Shown here piece by piece: positions 1-9,190 of a DNA stretch of 64,000 nucleotides. Where the stretch lies: contig NZ_JAIVEM010000088.1 of assembly GCF_020404765.1 (NCBI RefSeq), positions 186,001 to 250,000 of the forward strand. The letters are read 5' to 3'. Each line of letters opens with the position of its first letter. Positions within the stretch are counted from its first letter, which is position 1. Made by a program: the position numbers and the translations under genes. The notes under the pieces were generated by a model. That model saw only the letters and a program-made list of their open reading frames with translations, had not been told where the DNA came from and made no database searches. Source of the stretch: Paenibacillus sp. BJ-4. Its GTDB lineage: Bacteria; Bacillota; Bacilli; Paenibacillales; Paenibacillaceae.

Positions 1-312
1 AACGTCAACTCGAAAATGCCGTTACTCCCCACGGAGAACGGCAAGGACCAATAACTAATAGGGCCAAAGCGACATAACTACCTCTGCATACCGTAGCTTC
101 TCATTACCATTGGAAACGTCAATCTTTTCAAAAAATGACTTTAATCAGAAACGTTATCGTTCGAAAACAAAAACCTCTCCACATCATTTCCTATCGCAGG
201 ATTCTGCAAAATTCGATTCCAATCGCTCTAAGGTACACTAAATAGACGAATAAAATCACTTCGTTCTATCTATTGCTGATTACAAGTCGCTTTGTGGATT
301 TTTGCAAAATCC
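1..312. other. intergenic, nothing recognised
   Basis: I see no gene in this stretch in any frame. It lies downstream of the lipid kinase gene and runs off the left edge, so it may include the upstream region of a gene outside the window. No strong hairpin with a T-run follows the kinase stop codon, so I could not place a terminator. Confidence 0.5.
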
Positions 313-1194
313 TTACCTAAACACATTCAAATGATGCGGCAAATTCTGGAACGTCGCAGGCAAAGTTCCTCCCAGTTCGCCATCCAGATTAAGCTGGACA
401 TAGCCGGGTGAGGTTACCTCCATATAATCTGTTTTAAAATAAACGATCTTCTTGTCCTGCAAATGCTCACCACGCAGCGCGAGTGTCACCAGCCGGATCA
501 TTTCCGCCAGATTGCACTTGCGCACAGCGATGACGTCGAGCAGCCCATCATCTATTGTCGCCCCGGGAGCCAGCTTTTCAAACCCGCCCACCGAATTCGT
601 ATTCGCAATCAGGAAGAGCATGAACTCGTCGTGTATCACTTCCTGACCCGATGCTTTAATAATCAGCTCTTGCGGGGCCAGGCTGACCATTTTCTCCATG
701 CCTTTAAAATAATAGGCTAGCTGGCCAATCATCGTTTTTAGCTTGCTGGGAACTTCATACGTAAGCTCGGTTAAAGTCCCTCCACCCGCAATGTTGATAA
801 AGTAGCGATCATTGGCTTTTCCGATATCCAGCGGCTTCGGATTTTGACGAATAACCAGGTCACAATAATCCTCCCACTGCCTGGGGATGCCCATTGCTCT
901 GGCAAAATCATTCGTCGTCCCTAGAGGAAACACACCCAGGGGCGGGCGGTTTTCCCTTTCAGCCATCCCGTTAATAACCTCATACAAGGTGCCGTCGCCA
1001 CCAGCGGCGATAATCATATCATACCCACGCTCAATGGCCTCTGTTGCAGCACGCGTCGCGTCCCCTTCACCCGTAGTTGCATGGCAAGAGGCTTCAATAC
1101 CACCTTCATCCAGGCGCTGCAAAACATCCGCAAGACGACGTTTCATTTCCTCACGCCCGGAGGTAGGATTATAAATTAATCTAGCTCTTTTCAT
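313..1194 (-). CDS. dgkB: diacylglycerol kinase, DgkB type
   Basis: Soluble lipid kinase that phosphorylates diacylglycerol to phosphatidic acid, returning the diacylglycerol released during lipoteichoic acid synthesis to phospholipid synthesis. The 293 residues have the family layout: NPTSG near residue 9, the GGDGT nucleotide-binding motif near 65-69 and PLGTTNDFA near 90-98 in the DAGK catalytic domain, then a beta-rich C-terminal domain with QLNLDGE near the end. The sequence closely follows my memory of Bacillus subtilis DgkB along its whole length. The ATG start is followed directly by the conserved KRARLIYNPTSG. In Bacillus dgkB also lies near yerB/yerC and the pur operon; here only part of that neighbourhood is kept. 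Confidence 0.93.
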   Translation of the reverse strand: MKRARLIYNPTSGREEMKRRLADVLQRLDEGGIEASCHATTGEGDATRAATEAIERGYDMIIAAGGDGTLYEVINGMAERENRPPLGVFPLGTTNDFARAMGIPRQWEDYCDLVIRQNPKPLDIGKANDRYFINIAGGGTLTELTYEVPSKLKTMIGQLAYYFKGMEKMVSLAPQELIIKASGQEVIHDEFMLFLIANTNSVGGFEKLAPGATIDDGLLDVIAVRKCNLAEMIRLVTLALRGEHLQDKKIVYFKTDYMEVTSPGYVQLNLDGELGGTLPATFQNLPHHLNVFR

Positions 1195-1403
1195 TCCGTT
1201 ACGCCACCCGTATATTTAATGATATTTATATTCAAATTCCAGTTCATCACATTCAGTCTGTACAAAATATCATCATACTGGAAAAAGACCTCTTTTACAA
1301 TAAAAGAAGCCATCACTGACCTAAATATGGGAATAAAAGGGATAAATAACATTGTAGCTGAACCAAACGACCTGAACCCAACTAATCAATGGATTGACCT
1401 TGT

Positions 1404-2171
1404 TCACTTCTGCATGCCTTGCATTAGTTCGCTAATTTGCCTGTCCATCCAGGTTGTAAGTAAAGGATGCGGCAACAAAGGCTCACCTGAATAACGATAC
1501 TCAAGCCCCTCTAGCCGCTTGGGAATAACACGGCTTGTAAAATAACCTGAGCTCAAAAAAAGCGGTGCCACAATAACATCATGACCCCGCTCCTGATTCC
1601 AATACGCTACCTTGTCGTGCACACTTTCAGGATTCAGTAAAGCATAGTCTGTTCGTATACTACTCACGCTTTGCACCGTACGGGCTAACGAAGAAATTCC
1701 CTGCTCCCAGCGCTGAAGAAAGCCGTTATGCACACTGCCGTGTCCAACGAGTAAAATGATCTCATTTGCAGGATGGACCGACAATGGGCAAACCTTGTCC
1801 CACACCATGCGTGCAACATCTTCTCCGTCATCCAACGGGCTGCCGAAATGCACTCGCGCCTTTCTTCGAAAAGGCTTCAAATCCGTTTCTTTATCTGGCG
1901 CATCCTTGACTCCCAGCGCATAGCTGATCTCGTCTACATGTGTACTGCCTGATGACATAAACAAAGGAATGACCAGTAAATCCGTTACATCCAAGGCTTC
2001 CAGATGATCAATACCATCTTGAATCAATCTACCTTTAACCGTTTCCAAAAATGAAACCTCGACCGGTATCTTTTCCGGTAAATGAAGCTTTGCAACTGCC
2101 TGATCCACCTGTTCCACCCAATACGGCTCCTTGGAGCCATGGCTGATTACCAGTATCCCAGGGCTACGCAT
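1404..2171 (-). CDS. sirohydrochlorin chelatase family protein (CbiX/SirB)
   Basis: Predicted class II chelatase that inserts Co2+ or Fe2+ into sirohydrochlorin, for cobalamin or siroheme synthesis. The 255 residues form two tandem CbiX domains. The first has HGS at residues 11-13 and SSGSTH with His78, the pair expected to bind metal. The second has HGS at 144-146, but the later histidine is replaced (SSGYFT), so catalysis probably rests on the first domain. Its ATG overlaps the upstream yerC stop by one base (TAATG), showing translational coupling. No other cobalamin or siroheme gene is nearby, so the metal and pathway are uncertain. Confidence 0.8.
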   Translation of the reverse strand: MRSPGILVISHGSKEPYWVEQVDQAVAKLHLPEKIPVEVSFLETVKGRLIQDGIDHLEALDVTDLLVIPLFMSSGSTHVDEISYALGVKDAPDKETDLKPFRRKARVHFGSPLDDGEDVARMVWDKVCPLSVHPANEIILLVGHGSVHNGFLQRWEQGISSLARTVQSVSSIRTDYALLNPESVHDKVAYWNQERGHDVIVAPLFLSSGYFTSRVIPKRLEGLEYRYSGEPLLPHPLLTTWMDRQISELMQGMQK

Positions 2172-2461
2172 TAGCGTCCCAGACGTTCCAGCGTCATTTT
2201 GTACCCGTCATTACCATAGTTCAGGCAACGTTTAACACGTGAAATCGTCGCTGTACTCGCACCTGTCTCCGCTTCAATCTGGTTATATGTGCTGCCTTTG
2301 CCCAGCATACGAGCAACCTCCAGACGTTGGGAGAGGGATTGAATTTCATTTATCGTGCACAGATCATCGAAAAACACATAGCATTCTTCCAAATTTTTAA
2401 GGGTTAAGATAGCTTCAAACAATTGATCAATACTTTTATCATTAAGCTTTTTGAGCTGCAT
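2171..2461 (-). CDS. yerC: TrpR-like protein YerC/YecD
   Basis: Small DNA-binding protein of the TrpR-related YerC/YecD family, 96 residues. The helix-turn-helix lies at about residues 53-80 and includes TGASTATISRVKR as the recognition segment. The upstream half (SLSQRLEVARMLGKG) matches the family signature. Its regulon is unknown to me. The gene is the first of a two-gene unit with the chelatase, which overlaps its stop codon. yerB, its neighbour in Bacillus, is present about 7 kb away. Confidence 0.88.
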   Translation of the reverse strand: MQLKKLNDKSIDQLFEAILTLKNLEECYVFFDDLCTINEIQSLSQRLEVARMLGKGSTYNQIEAETGASTATISRVKRCLNYGNDGYKMTLERLGR

Positions 2462-2495
2462 GGATTATCATCTCCCAAGGTTACAATCTTTCCTC

Positions 2496-2525
2496 ATTGT
2501 ACCTGAGAAATAGTAGGTTTTTCAA
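2496..2525 (-). promoter_or_regulatory. sigma-A promoter for yerC
   Basis: On the minus strand TTGAAA (2520-2525) and TACAAT (2496-2501) are separated by 18 bp. The elements match five of six consensus bases each. The start codon follows about 35 bp downstream. Confidence 0.5.
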
Positions 2526-2688
2526 GCATTAACGGTTTCACGCATTACAGAACAACATTACATGACATGGGATTATACCGTACGAATGCCCAAATCCGCA
2601 TTTATACCTGATTTCGGGACACATGCCTAAACCCACTGTGCGTTTGTAACATACAGTAGAGTATCAACCTGCAAAGGAATGTGATCTC

Positions 2689-3204
2689 ATGCCTGGACAC
2701 TACTATCATCGGAGGCCGCTACAGCGATCCCTTTCCGATCCGTATAATTCTACTCCATATCCCGGACTCGATCCATACAGCGAGGTTCCACAAGCGGGTT
2801 CCTCCGGTCTGGTGCCTTATGAAGCGCCAGCAAGTATTACGGATTCTGCTGTGGTTACACCAGACACGGCACCAGCCCAAGGAGGACTGCTCGGAAGTCT
2901 TGGAAATATCAACAATCTCAACCAAATTAAAGGTTTTATCGATCGCATGGGGGGCATTGACGGAATTGTAGCCACTCTCGGCAAGGTACAAAAAGTTATG
3001 AGCAGCGTACAGCAATTTGCTCCGATGGCGAAGCTACTCATGGGCTCGCTCCCCGTATTCGGCAAATCCGTCAGCAAAAATTCTGCGCCTGTATCTGAGA
3101 AATTGGATGAATACACACCACCTTCACGCCGCCGCCGAAAAAAAACACAACGCAAAAATACCACTACTCCGCGCAAACGTCCGGTCAAGCGTAAACGTCG
3201 TTAG
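2689..3204 (+). CDS. YqfQ/VrrA-like protein, function unknown
   Basis: 171-residue protein with a Pro/Tyr-rich N-terminus, a hydrophobic Gly-rich centre at about 65-125 (GGIDGIVATLGKVQKVMSSV, then FAPMAKLLMGSLP) and a very basic tail of Arg/Lys runs. The central segment resembles the YqfQ/VrrA family found in spore formers, whose role is not established; the assignment is from pattern only. AAAGGA lies about 10 bases before the ATG. It converges on the CorA gene with six bases between the stop codons. A protein of similar plan is encoded at 30905-31432. Confidence 0.65.
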   Translation: MPGHYYHRRPLQRSLSDPYNSTPYPGLDPYSEVPQAGSSGLVPYEAPASITDSAVVTPDTAPAQGGLLGSLGNINNLNQIKGFIDRMGGIDGIVATLGKVQKVMSSVQQFAPMAKLLMGSLPVFGKSVSKNSAPVSEKLDEYTPPSRRRRKKTQRKNTTTPRKRPVKRKRR

Positions 3205-3210
3205 TCCATT

Positions 3211-4170
3211 TTATTTGAACCAGCCTCGACGCATAAACCAGACCACCATTGCGACACTCAACAGAAACATGAAAATGAGGATGCCGAAATAGCCGTATTT
3301 CCAGCCTAACTCAGGCATATACGAAAAATTCATACCATAAATGCCGGCAATCAGTGTCAAGGGCATAAAAATCGTCGTAATTACGGTCAACGTCTTCATG
3401 ATCGAATTCATGCGGTTGGAATTGAGCGAGATATAACTGTCTCTTAGGTCGGCTGTCATTTCGCGGTCGGCCTCCAGCATGTCCGTCAGCTTCAACAGAT
3501 GATCATAAATATCCGTAAAATAGGCCATATGCTCCCCTTTGCCCTGCACATGCTGTGAATTCAGAACCCGGTACATCAGATCACGCATCGGTACAATTGT
3601 ACGGCGCAGCTTGAGCAGCCTGGCGCGCAGGGCAAACACCTGCTTCATCAATTCCTCTACGGATTCATGCCTGCCCAGGCCCTCCAGCTCGGCCAATTCA
3701 TCCTCAATCATGAACAGACTTGGAAAATAGTTATCCACCAGCTTGTCCATCACCGTGTAGGCCGCAGCCAATGGTCCGCGTGACCATATTTTACGTTCAT
3801 TCGCATGCTGGACAATTCGTTCCCAGGCCTGATCTATCTCATCCAATTCATGATGGTGATAGGTCACCAAAAAACGGCCGCTAATGAACATGTCCACTTC
3901 TTCCGCATCCAATGTATCTACATCAAGCGCGTGCACAACCAGAAACTGCACATCCTCGTAATAATCCAATTTAGGGCGTTGCAGGACATGCATACAATCC
4001 TCCACAGCCAGTGGGTGAAACTGAAAATAACTTGTCAGCAGCTCTGACTCATGATCTGTAGGCTCGTTAAAATCCACCCATATCCATATGTAATTCTCCA
4101 TGTTTATTTGCTCCAGTGGCTGTCCCACCATCACCTGATGATCATGCCCTATAGCCAGTGTACGTATCAC
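3211..4170 (-). CDS. corA: CorA-family divalent cation transporter
   Basis: Inner-membrane Mg2+/Co2+ channel of the CorA family. Most of the 319 residues form the cytoplasmic funnel. Two membrane helices follow near residues 255-275 and 297-315, and the signature YGMNF after the first helix (GMN at about 279-281) is the ion selectivity loop. I chose the GTG start at 4168-4170 because GAGGGGGA sits a few bases upstream; a longer reading to 4230 would add 20 Lys/Gln-rich residues without a good ribosome binding site. No M-box riboswitch is visible upstream. Confidence 0.9.
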   Translation of the reverse strand: MIRTLAIGHDHQVMVGQPLEQINMENYIWIWVDFNEPTDHESELLTSYFQFHPLAVEDCMHVLQRPKLDYYEDVQFLVVHALDVDTLDAEEVDMFISGRFLVTYHHHELDEIDQAWERIVQHANERKIWSRGPLAAAYTVMDKLVDNYFPSLFMIEDELAELEGLGRHESVEELMKQVFALRARLLKLRRTIVPMRDLMYRVLNSQHVQGKGEHMAYFTDIYDHLLKLTDMLEADREMTADLRDSYISLNSNRMNSIMKTLTVITTIFMPLTLIAGIYGMNFSYMPELGWKYGYFGILIFMFLLSVAMVVWFMRRGWFK

Positions 4171-4345
4171 CGAACGTCCCCCTCGTCTACACTGCTGTTT
4201 TTCATGCTGTTTATATTGTATATAAGCCATTCTGGATTATACAAATTTCACGCGCTATATTCCACACGCTAAAATAAGAAAAGGATATCTCCGGGCCAAC
4301 ATGCCTCCCCAAGATATCCTTATAGGATGATAAAATCAGTATCAC

Positions 4346-4612
4346 TTAAATCTTTTTCACAAACCCTGTGCTGGTCGCTTCATAGCCCAATCGGCGATAA
4401 AACTGATGTGCATCCTGCCGCTCACTCCGATTACCGCTGTTCAAAGCAATGGCAACCAAACCATTCTCCCTGGCCCAAACTTCTGCTGCCTGATTTAACG
4501 CCTTGCCAATCCCTTTATTACGATGCTTTGAATCTGTCACAAAAACAACGATGCGCGCGTATCTCTCTTTCATTTTTTCTACAGATGTGGGATACCCGAG
4601 TTCCTCCATCAA
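4346..4612 (-). pseudogene. GNAT acetyltransferase remnant, internally deleted
   Basis: The 88 residues are pieces of a GNAT acetyltransferase. An N-terminal piece (MEELGYPTSVEKMKER) is joined directly to YARIVVFVTDSKHRNKGIGK, the acetyl-CoA motif A, and then to HQFYRRLGYEATSTGFVKK. In family members I know, about 35 residues of central beta-sheet lie between KER and YARI, and a further stretch lies before MEELGY. Both are missing, and an in-frame stop lies just upstream of the first residues. The fold could not form, so I read it as a decayed gene. Confidence 0.72.
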
Positions 4613-4977
4613 ATAAAAGAAAAATCACTCACGTTCACTAAAGATGACACAAGATGCTACTACACGGTCAGATGATGCTTACCTCGCTATTTCCCTCCCG
4701 CCAGCAAGCAAAGCGATGCGCCATGCTTTCCCCTTGCACCTACTCATTTTAGAAGTGAGGCAGGCTTTTGTGAAGTAGGAGCGGGTTCAGCAGTAGTAGC
4801 GCAGCGGTACATTTGAATCTGAAGAAGCGTGAGCGTTCGCCTTTGCCCCTGAATTTTCACCTTATAAGGTCTTATACAATCCAAAAAATTCGGGGGCAAC
4901 AGCGATCATAAGATCAAATAGACCGCGGAGCGTCTCACAACGAGCACCCCCGCCTACATTCACAATCCCTGCCTAAC
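4613..4977. other. non-coding stretch carrying repeat R2 copy 1
   Basis: 365 bp without a credible gene, between the GNAT remnant and the stop codon of the glutamine-type ATPase gene. Its right half (about 4801-4945) is the structured repeat R2 described separately. The left half has Cys/Ser-codon-like short frames only and I recognise nothing in it. Confidence 0.6.
4801..4945 (-). repeat. structured repeat R2, copy 1
   Basis: One of three dispersed copies (others at about 53671-53800 and 60031-60180). An inner stem pairs 4843-4857 with 4885-4899 (15 bp, one G-T). It encloses a small hairpin, ACCTTATAAGGT. An outer stem pairs 4811-4820 (ATTTGAATCT) with 4911-4919 (AGATCAAAT) with one bulged base. 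The linker GAAGAAGCGTGAGCGTTCGC between the two stems is nearly invariant between copies. As in the other copies, the element directly follows the stop codon of a minus-strand gene. I do not recognise it as a known RNA family. Confidence 0.7.
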
Positions 4978-5706
4978 TTACAATACCTTCTCTAAAAAAC
5001 TAATGGTCCGCTCATTTTTCGGATTACCAAATACCTCTTGTGGTGTTCCTTCTTCCACGATGTAGCCGCCGTCCATAAATACGACACGGTCGCTTACTTC
5101 GCGTGCAAACCCCATCTCATGGGTTACGATCATCATCGTCATGCCTTCACGAGCCAGATCTTTCATTACGCCTAGCACTTCGCCCACCATTTCTGGATCG
5201 AGCGCCGAGGTAGGCTCGTCAAACAGCATGATGTCCGGGTTCATCGCCAGCGCACGCGCAATCGCTACACGCTGCTTCTGACCGCCGGAAAGCTGGCCTG
5301 GCAGTGCATCAGCCTTATCAACCAAGCCTACACGATCCAGCAGCTTCATCGCCGTTTCCCGGGCCTCTGCCTTCGTTTGTTTGCCCAGCTCTGTCGGTGC
5401 GAACATAATGTTCTTGAGCACCGTCATATGCGGGAACAGATTGAAATGCTGAAACACCATACCTATATTTTCACGGACTTTGTTAATGTCCACGCTTTTG
5501 TCGCCCAAGTTGTAGTCGTCGACGATGACCTCACCAGCGGTAATTTCCTCAAGCATGTTCATACAACGCAAAAACGTACTTTTCCCCGAACCCGAAGGGC
5601 CAATGACGCATACAACCTCGCCTTCCCGTACTTGCATGTCAATGCCCTTTAGCACCTGGTTACTGCCATAACTTTTTTTCAGATCTTTGACGATAACTTT
5701 ACCCAC
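4978..5706 (-). CDS. glnQ: glutamine-type ABC transporter ATPase
   Basis: Cytoplasmic ATPase of a polar amino acid ABC importer. The Walker A motif GPSGSGKST, the Q-loop ([13 protein letters not shown]), the LSGGQKQR signature, the Walker [14 protein letters not shown] and the switch histidine (VTHEMGFA) are all present. The GTG start at 5704-5706 gives 242 residues and is preceded by AAGGGAGAG. It overlaps the end of the fused permease gene by eight bases, so the two are translationally coupled. A TTG start at 5724 is possible but has no better ribosome binding site. Substrate is most likely glutamine or a similar amino acid, judged from family likeness alone. Confidence 0.92.
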   Translation of the reverse strand: MGKVIVKDLKKSYGSNQVLKGIDMQVREGEVVCVIGPSGSGKSTFLRCMNMLEEITAGEVIVDDYNLGDKSVDINKVRENIGMVFQHFNLFPHMTVLKNIMFAPTELGKQTKAEARETAMKLLDRVGLVDKADALPGQLSGGQKQRVAIARALAMNPDIMLFDEPTSALDPEMVGEVLGVMKDLAREGMTMMIVTHEMGFAREVSDRVVFMDGGYIVEEGTPQEVFGNPKNERTISFLEKVL

Positions 5707-7147
5707 GACGAACTCTCCCTTCAAGACGGTTGGAAATTTTGGTCAGGACTGTAATGACAATAAGATACATTATCGCAACGACCAACCAAATATCAAAGGA
5801 TTGGAACGTCCGCGCAATAATAATCTTACCGGATTGGGTCAATTCGACCAGACCGATAACAGACAAAATGGACGTATCCTTCAATGTAATTACCAACTGA
5901 TTGATAAACGACGGGATCATGATCTTTACAGCCTGCGGCAAAATGATTTTGAGCATAGCCGTCCGATATGGCAAACCAAGTGAGCGGGCCGCTTCCATTT
6001 GTCCCGGATCAATAGACTGAATACCCCCGCGGATAATTTCCGTCACATAAGCACCTGCGTTTAAAGACAACGTCAATACAGCCGCGACAAAAAGCGGCAT
6101 TTTGAAATCCAGTGCCTGTGGAATACCAAAGTAAATAAAGAAAGCAAGTACAATCAGCGGAATACCACGGAACACATCAACGAAAACAGTTGCAATTCCA
6201 CGGAACACCTTGTTATGGCTCACCTTCATAAAGCCAAACACCAGCCCCAGCAAAAAGGCTACAAGTAAGGATACCAGGGTATACAGCAGTGTATTTCCCA
6301 TCCCTTTAATTAACGAAGGCAGCGAAGCGGAAATCAGTTCCCAGCGGCTACGCTCAACAGGTGCCGTACCTTTGCCGGATTCACCCAGGTATTTGGACAT
6401 GATTTTGTCATATTCCCCGCTGTTGCGAAGATTAACAAGCCCTGCATTGAATTTCTCCAGCAATTCCTGATTTTTGCCTTTGTTGACAGCAAAACCGTAA
6501 GAACCGCCTTTTTCCTTATCAGTTACAAGCTTGAGGCCATTATTCTGCGTCACTCCGTATGCCAGTACCGGAAAGTCATCAAAGCAAGCAACCGAATTAC
6601 CTGTTTTGACTTCATCGTACATTTGAGAAGAATCGTCGAACGGTACTGTAGTAAAGCCATACTTGGCCTTAATGGATTCCGCGAAGGTGTAGCCTTCCGT
6701 TCCTGTTTTGACAGCTACACGCTGTCCTTTCAAATCCTCATAGCGTTTGATCGTATCATTGTCCTTACGAACCGCCATGACGACTCCTGAATCAAAATAG
6801 GGCTCGGAAAAATCAAATTTTTGCTTGCGTTCGTCGGTGATACTCATCCCGGCAATGACGCCATCCACTTGATTTGTTTCGAGTGCCTGCACTGCCGCGT
6901 TAAAGCCAAGAGGCTTAATGGTATATTCAAAATTCTGATCCTTGGCAATAGCCGCCAGTAAATCCATGTCGATTCCGACAAATTTACCATTAACATCTTC
7001 AAACTCAAAAGGCGCGAACGTCGTATCCGTGCCGATATCATACTTTGTTTTGTTTTCTGCATGTGCCACTACACCGAAATTACCAGCCAGGACAACCACA
7101 AAAAACAAACAAGTTATGAGTGCTATTAGTTTTCTAGATTTTTGCAT
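5699..7147 (-). CDS. fused amino acid-binding protein/permease of ABC importer
   Basis: 482-residue fusion. A signal peptide (about 1-30, ending AHA) leads to an extracellular SBP family 3 domain (about 35-260; motifs [25 protein letters not shown]). A linker ([13 protein letters not shown]) joins it to a permease domain at about 270-480 with the hydrophobic segments and [10 protein letters not shown] coupling loop of the HisM/GlnP family. The binding protein is thus tethered to the permease, as in lactic acid bacterial GlnPQ systems, so each transporter carries two receptors if the permease dimerises. Partner ATPase is the overlapping downstream gene. Confidence 0.92.
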   Translation of the reverse strand: MQKSRKLIALITCLFFVVVLAGNFGVVAHAENKTKYDIGTDTTFAPFEFEDVNGKFVGIDMDLLAAIAKDQNFEYTIKPLGFNAAVQALETNQVDGVIAGMSITDERKQKFDFSEPYFDSGVVMAVRKDNDTIKRYEDLKGQRVAVKTGTEGYTFAESIKAKYGFTTVPFDDSSQMYDEVKTGNSVACFDDFPVLAYGVTQNNGLKLVTDKEKGGSYGFAVNKGKNQELLEKFNAGLVNLRNSGEYDKIMSKYLGESGKGTAPVERSRWELISASLPSLIKGMGNTLLYTLVSLLVAFLLGLVFGFMKVSHNKVFRGIATVFVDVFRGIPLIVLAFFIYFGIPQALDFKMPLFVAAVLTLSLNAGAYVTEIIRGGIQSIDPGQMEAARSLGLPYRTAMLKIILPQAVKIMIPSFINQLVITLKDTSILSVIGLVELTQSGKIIIARTFQSFDIWLVVAIMYLIVITVLTKISNRLEGRVRRG

Positions 7148-7387
7148 AATTTCCTCCAGTCAGTGAACGGTTCAAAGTTTTCTGTTTATTTTACAGGAGT
7201 TATTAAAAATTGACTACTTTGATGTCAGCTATTTTTGAAAAAACATTTCATGGAACTATCTGGATGTGTGAACTTTAAAGGCGAAATTTTGACCCCTGAA
7301 TGCCAATAAGCCCCTGCCGCAAAAGCGGACGGAAGCTTATTGTGTATCCTATAGTGTGTGTTTTTTTTCGTGAAATATCAATGAAAA

Positions 7388-8377
7388 CTAGAAAAGAATT
7401 TTGAAAATCAATCCCGACAACAGTGCAGAAATAGGGATCGTTATCACCCAAGTTATGACAATACGACCAGCCAATGACCAGCGTACAGCCGAAAATCGCT
7501 TCGCGGACCCTACACCCAAAATTGCCGAGGTAATGGCATGAGTGGTACTTACAGGCAAATGAAGCAAGGTGGCAGTGAAAATAACTGAAGCACCCGAAAT
7601 GTCGGCTGCGAATCCATTAATGGGGTCGATTTTAAAAATCTTGGTTCCCATCGTCTTGATGATCTTCCAGCCCCCAATGGACGTACCTAGCGCCATGGCT
7701 GTTGCGGCTGAAATTTTCACCCACATTGGTACTTCCAAATGATCCTGATATCCTGCCGCGACGAGTGCAAACGTGATAATCCCCATCGCCTTCTGAGCAT
7801 CATTCGTACCATGCGTGAACGATTGAATGGCTGCCGTAATAACCTGCATTGTGCGAAAGCCTTTGTTCACTGTATGCGGACTGCGATTAGCGAAGATGTA
7901 CTTCAATATCATCATCACAATGTAACCGACAACAAAAGCAATCAGCGGGGAGAAAATCAGTCCCTCAACAATCCCGATAAAGCCGCTCCAATTCAATTTA
8001 TCCTGGCCCGCACCTACATACACCGCTCCGGCCAACGCACCAATCAATGCATGGGAAGAGGATGAAGGAATACCAAACCACCAGGTCAAAAGATTCCAAA
8101 TGATCGCAGCGATCAGCGTTGCAATGACGATATCAATGCCATTCGTAAGCTTGGTAGGGTCAGCAACACTTCCACCAATCGTCTTGGCAACCCCCGTAAA
8201 CAGGATAGCTCCGAGAAAGTTCATGATTGCAGCCATAATAATCGCACGTCGCGGCGTTAATGCACGGGTCGAAACCGAAGTAGCAATCGCGTTCGCCGTA
8301 TCATGAAATCCGTTAATAAAATCAAATGCCAGAGCAAGAAAAATAACAATACCCAGTACCAATAAACTTGTATCCAT
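7388..8377 (-). CDS. pit: low-affinity phosphate transporter, Pit family
   Basis: Membrane protein of the PiT family that co-transports inorganic phosphate, probably as a metal-phosphate complex, with H+. Both duplicated PHO-4 signatures are present: GFHDTANAIATSVSTRAL near residue 23 and FTHGTNDAQKAMGII near 188. 329 residues with about ten hydrophobic segments is the usual length of the short Firmicute form. It lies 14 bases behind the PhoU-like gene, and this pair order (ykaA-pit) is the same in Bacillus subtilis. Confidence 0.93.
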   Translation of the reverse strand: MDTSLLVLGIVIFLALAFDFINGFHDTANAIATSVSTRALTPRRAIIMAAIMNFLGAILFTGVAKTIGGSVADPTKLTNGIDIVIATLIAAIIWNLLTWWFGIPSSSSHALIGALAGAVYVGAGQDKLNWSGFIGIVEGLIFSPLIAFVVGYIVMMILKYIFANRSPHTVNKGFRTMQVITAAIQSFTHGTNDAQKAMGIITFALVAAGYQDHLEVPMWVKISAATAMALGTSIGGWKIIKTMGTKIFKIDPINGFAADISGASVIFTATLLHLPVSTTHAITSAILGVGSAKRFSAVRWSLAGRIVITWVITIPISALLSGLIFKILF

Positions 8378-8391
8378 GTAAAAGGACTCCC

Positions 8392-9006
8392 TTACGAGTT
8401 ACGCATAATGATGGATTCCAGCATATTTGCAACATCCTCGCATGAATCCGTTGTCGTTTCAAGGCGTTCGTACAGTTCTTTGCGTTTGATAAGCTCAATA
8501 GGATCAGTTACAGTTGCAAACAGGTTTTTGATGCAAATACGCAGCAATTCATCCCCCTGATTTTCCAAATCATTCAGGCGAATGGTGTACTCACGAATAG
8601 CCAGCAATTTCTTTTGCGAAAGCAAATGTACAGCCTTCTGAATTTCATAAGCTGATTGACGCAAAATATCAGCGAATTGCACAATATACTCGTCTGGCTC
8701 CGTAATGTTGTACATATAAAAACGTGAGGCCGTTGCTTCCAGACCGTCCAGTACATCATCCATGGTCGTTGTCAGTTCCATGATGTCGTCGCGTTCCAGC
8801 GGCGTGATGAAAGTCTTGTTCAGCTCAGTAATAATCGTGTGTGTGTAATCATCACACTTATTTTCATACTTCTTCATTTCATTAGTAAACAAAGTCACAT
8901 CTTGAAGGTTTGAAGTATGTTGGGCAAAATAATCGGCTGCTTGCACGATCGTATCTGCCATATTTTCCAACGTCTCGAAGAATATATCCTTTTTCTTCAA
9001 TCTCAT
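8392..9006 (-). CDS. ykaA: PhoU-like DUF47 protein, Pit accessory
   Basis: 204-residue all-helical protein of the DUF47/PhoU-like family, usually encoded next to Pit transporters and thought to modulate them. Features are the opening MRLKKKDIFFETLENMADT, repeated ENKCDDYTH and ENQGDEL acidic helices typical of PhoU folds, and a C-terminal CEDVANMLESI helix. I chose ATG 9004-9006, which has AAAGGGG upstream; a longer frame to 9060 adds 18 residues with no homology that I recognise. First gene of a two-gene operon with pit. Confidence 0.9.
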   Translation of the reverse strand: MRLKKKDIFFETLENMADTIVQAADYFAQHTSNLQDVTLFTNEMKKYENKCDDYTHTIITELNKTFITPLERDDIMELTTTMDDVLDGLEATASRFYMYNITEPDEYIVQFADILRQSAYEIQKAVHLLSQKKLLAIREYTIRLNDLENQGDELLRICIKNLFATVTDPIELIKRKELYERLETTTDSCEDVANMLESIIMRNS

Positions 9007-9190
9007 AACGATTACCCCTTTACGAAAATATCCGCAACCTGTTTCGACTGCAATAGACAACCTTTGCTATCTTATCACACTCATCAATGTTTTTGTAATG
9101 TTTGTAAAAGCAAATTTCAGGATATAGGTATACAATCCCCGACACAGAAGGTCATTATCCGACATTTTTTTCCTAACCGGGTGTATTCCA

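Noticed and set aside
7304..7342. CAATAAGC/GCTTATTG inverted repeat after the phosphate transporter gene
   Set aside because: No T-run follows on the minus strand, so I did not call it a terminator; it could be a protein site, but there is no supporting evidence.
9085..9125. TTTACA/TTACAA direct repeats upstream of ykaA-pit, considered as a Pho box
   Set aside because: The spacing does not fit the 11-bp period of PhoP sites and only two imperfect units are present.
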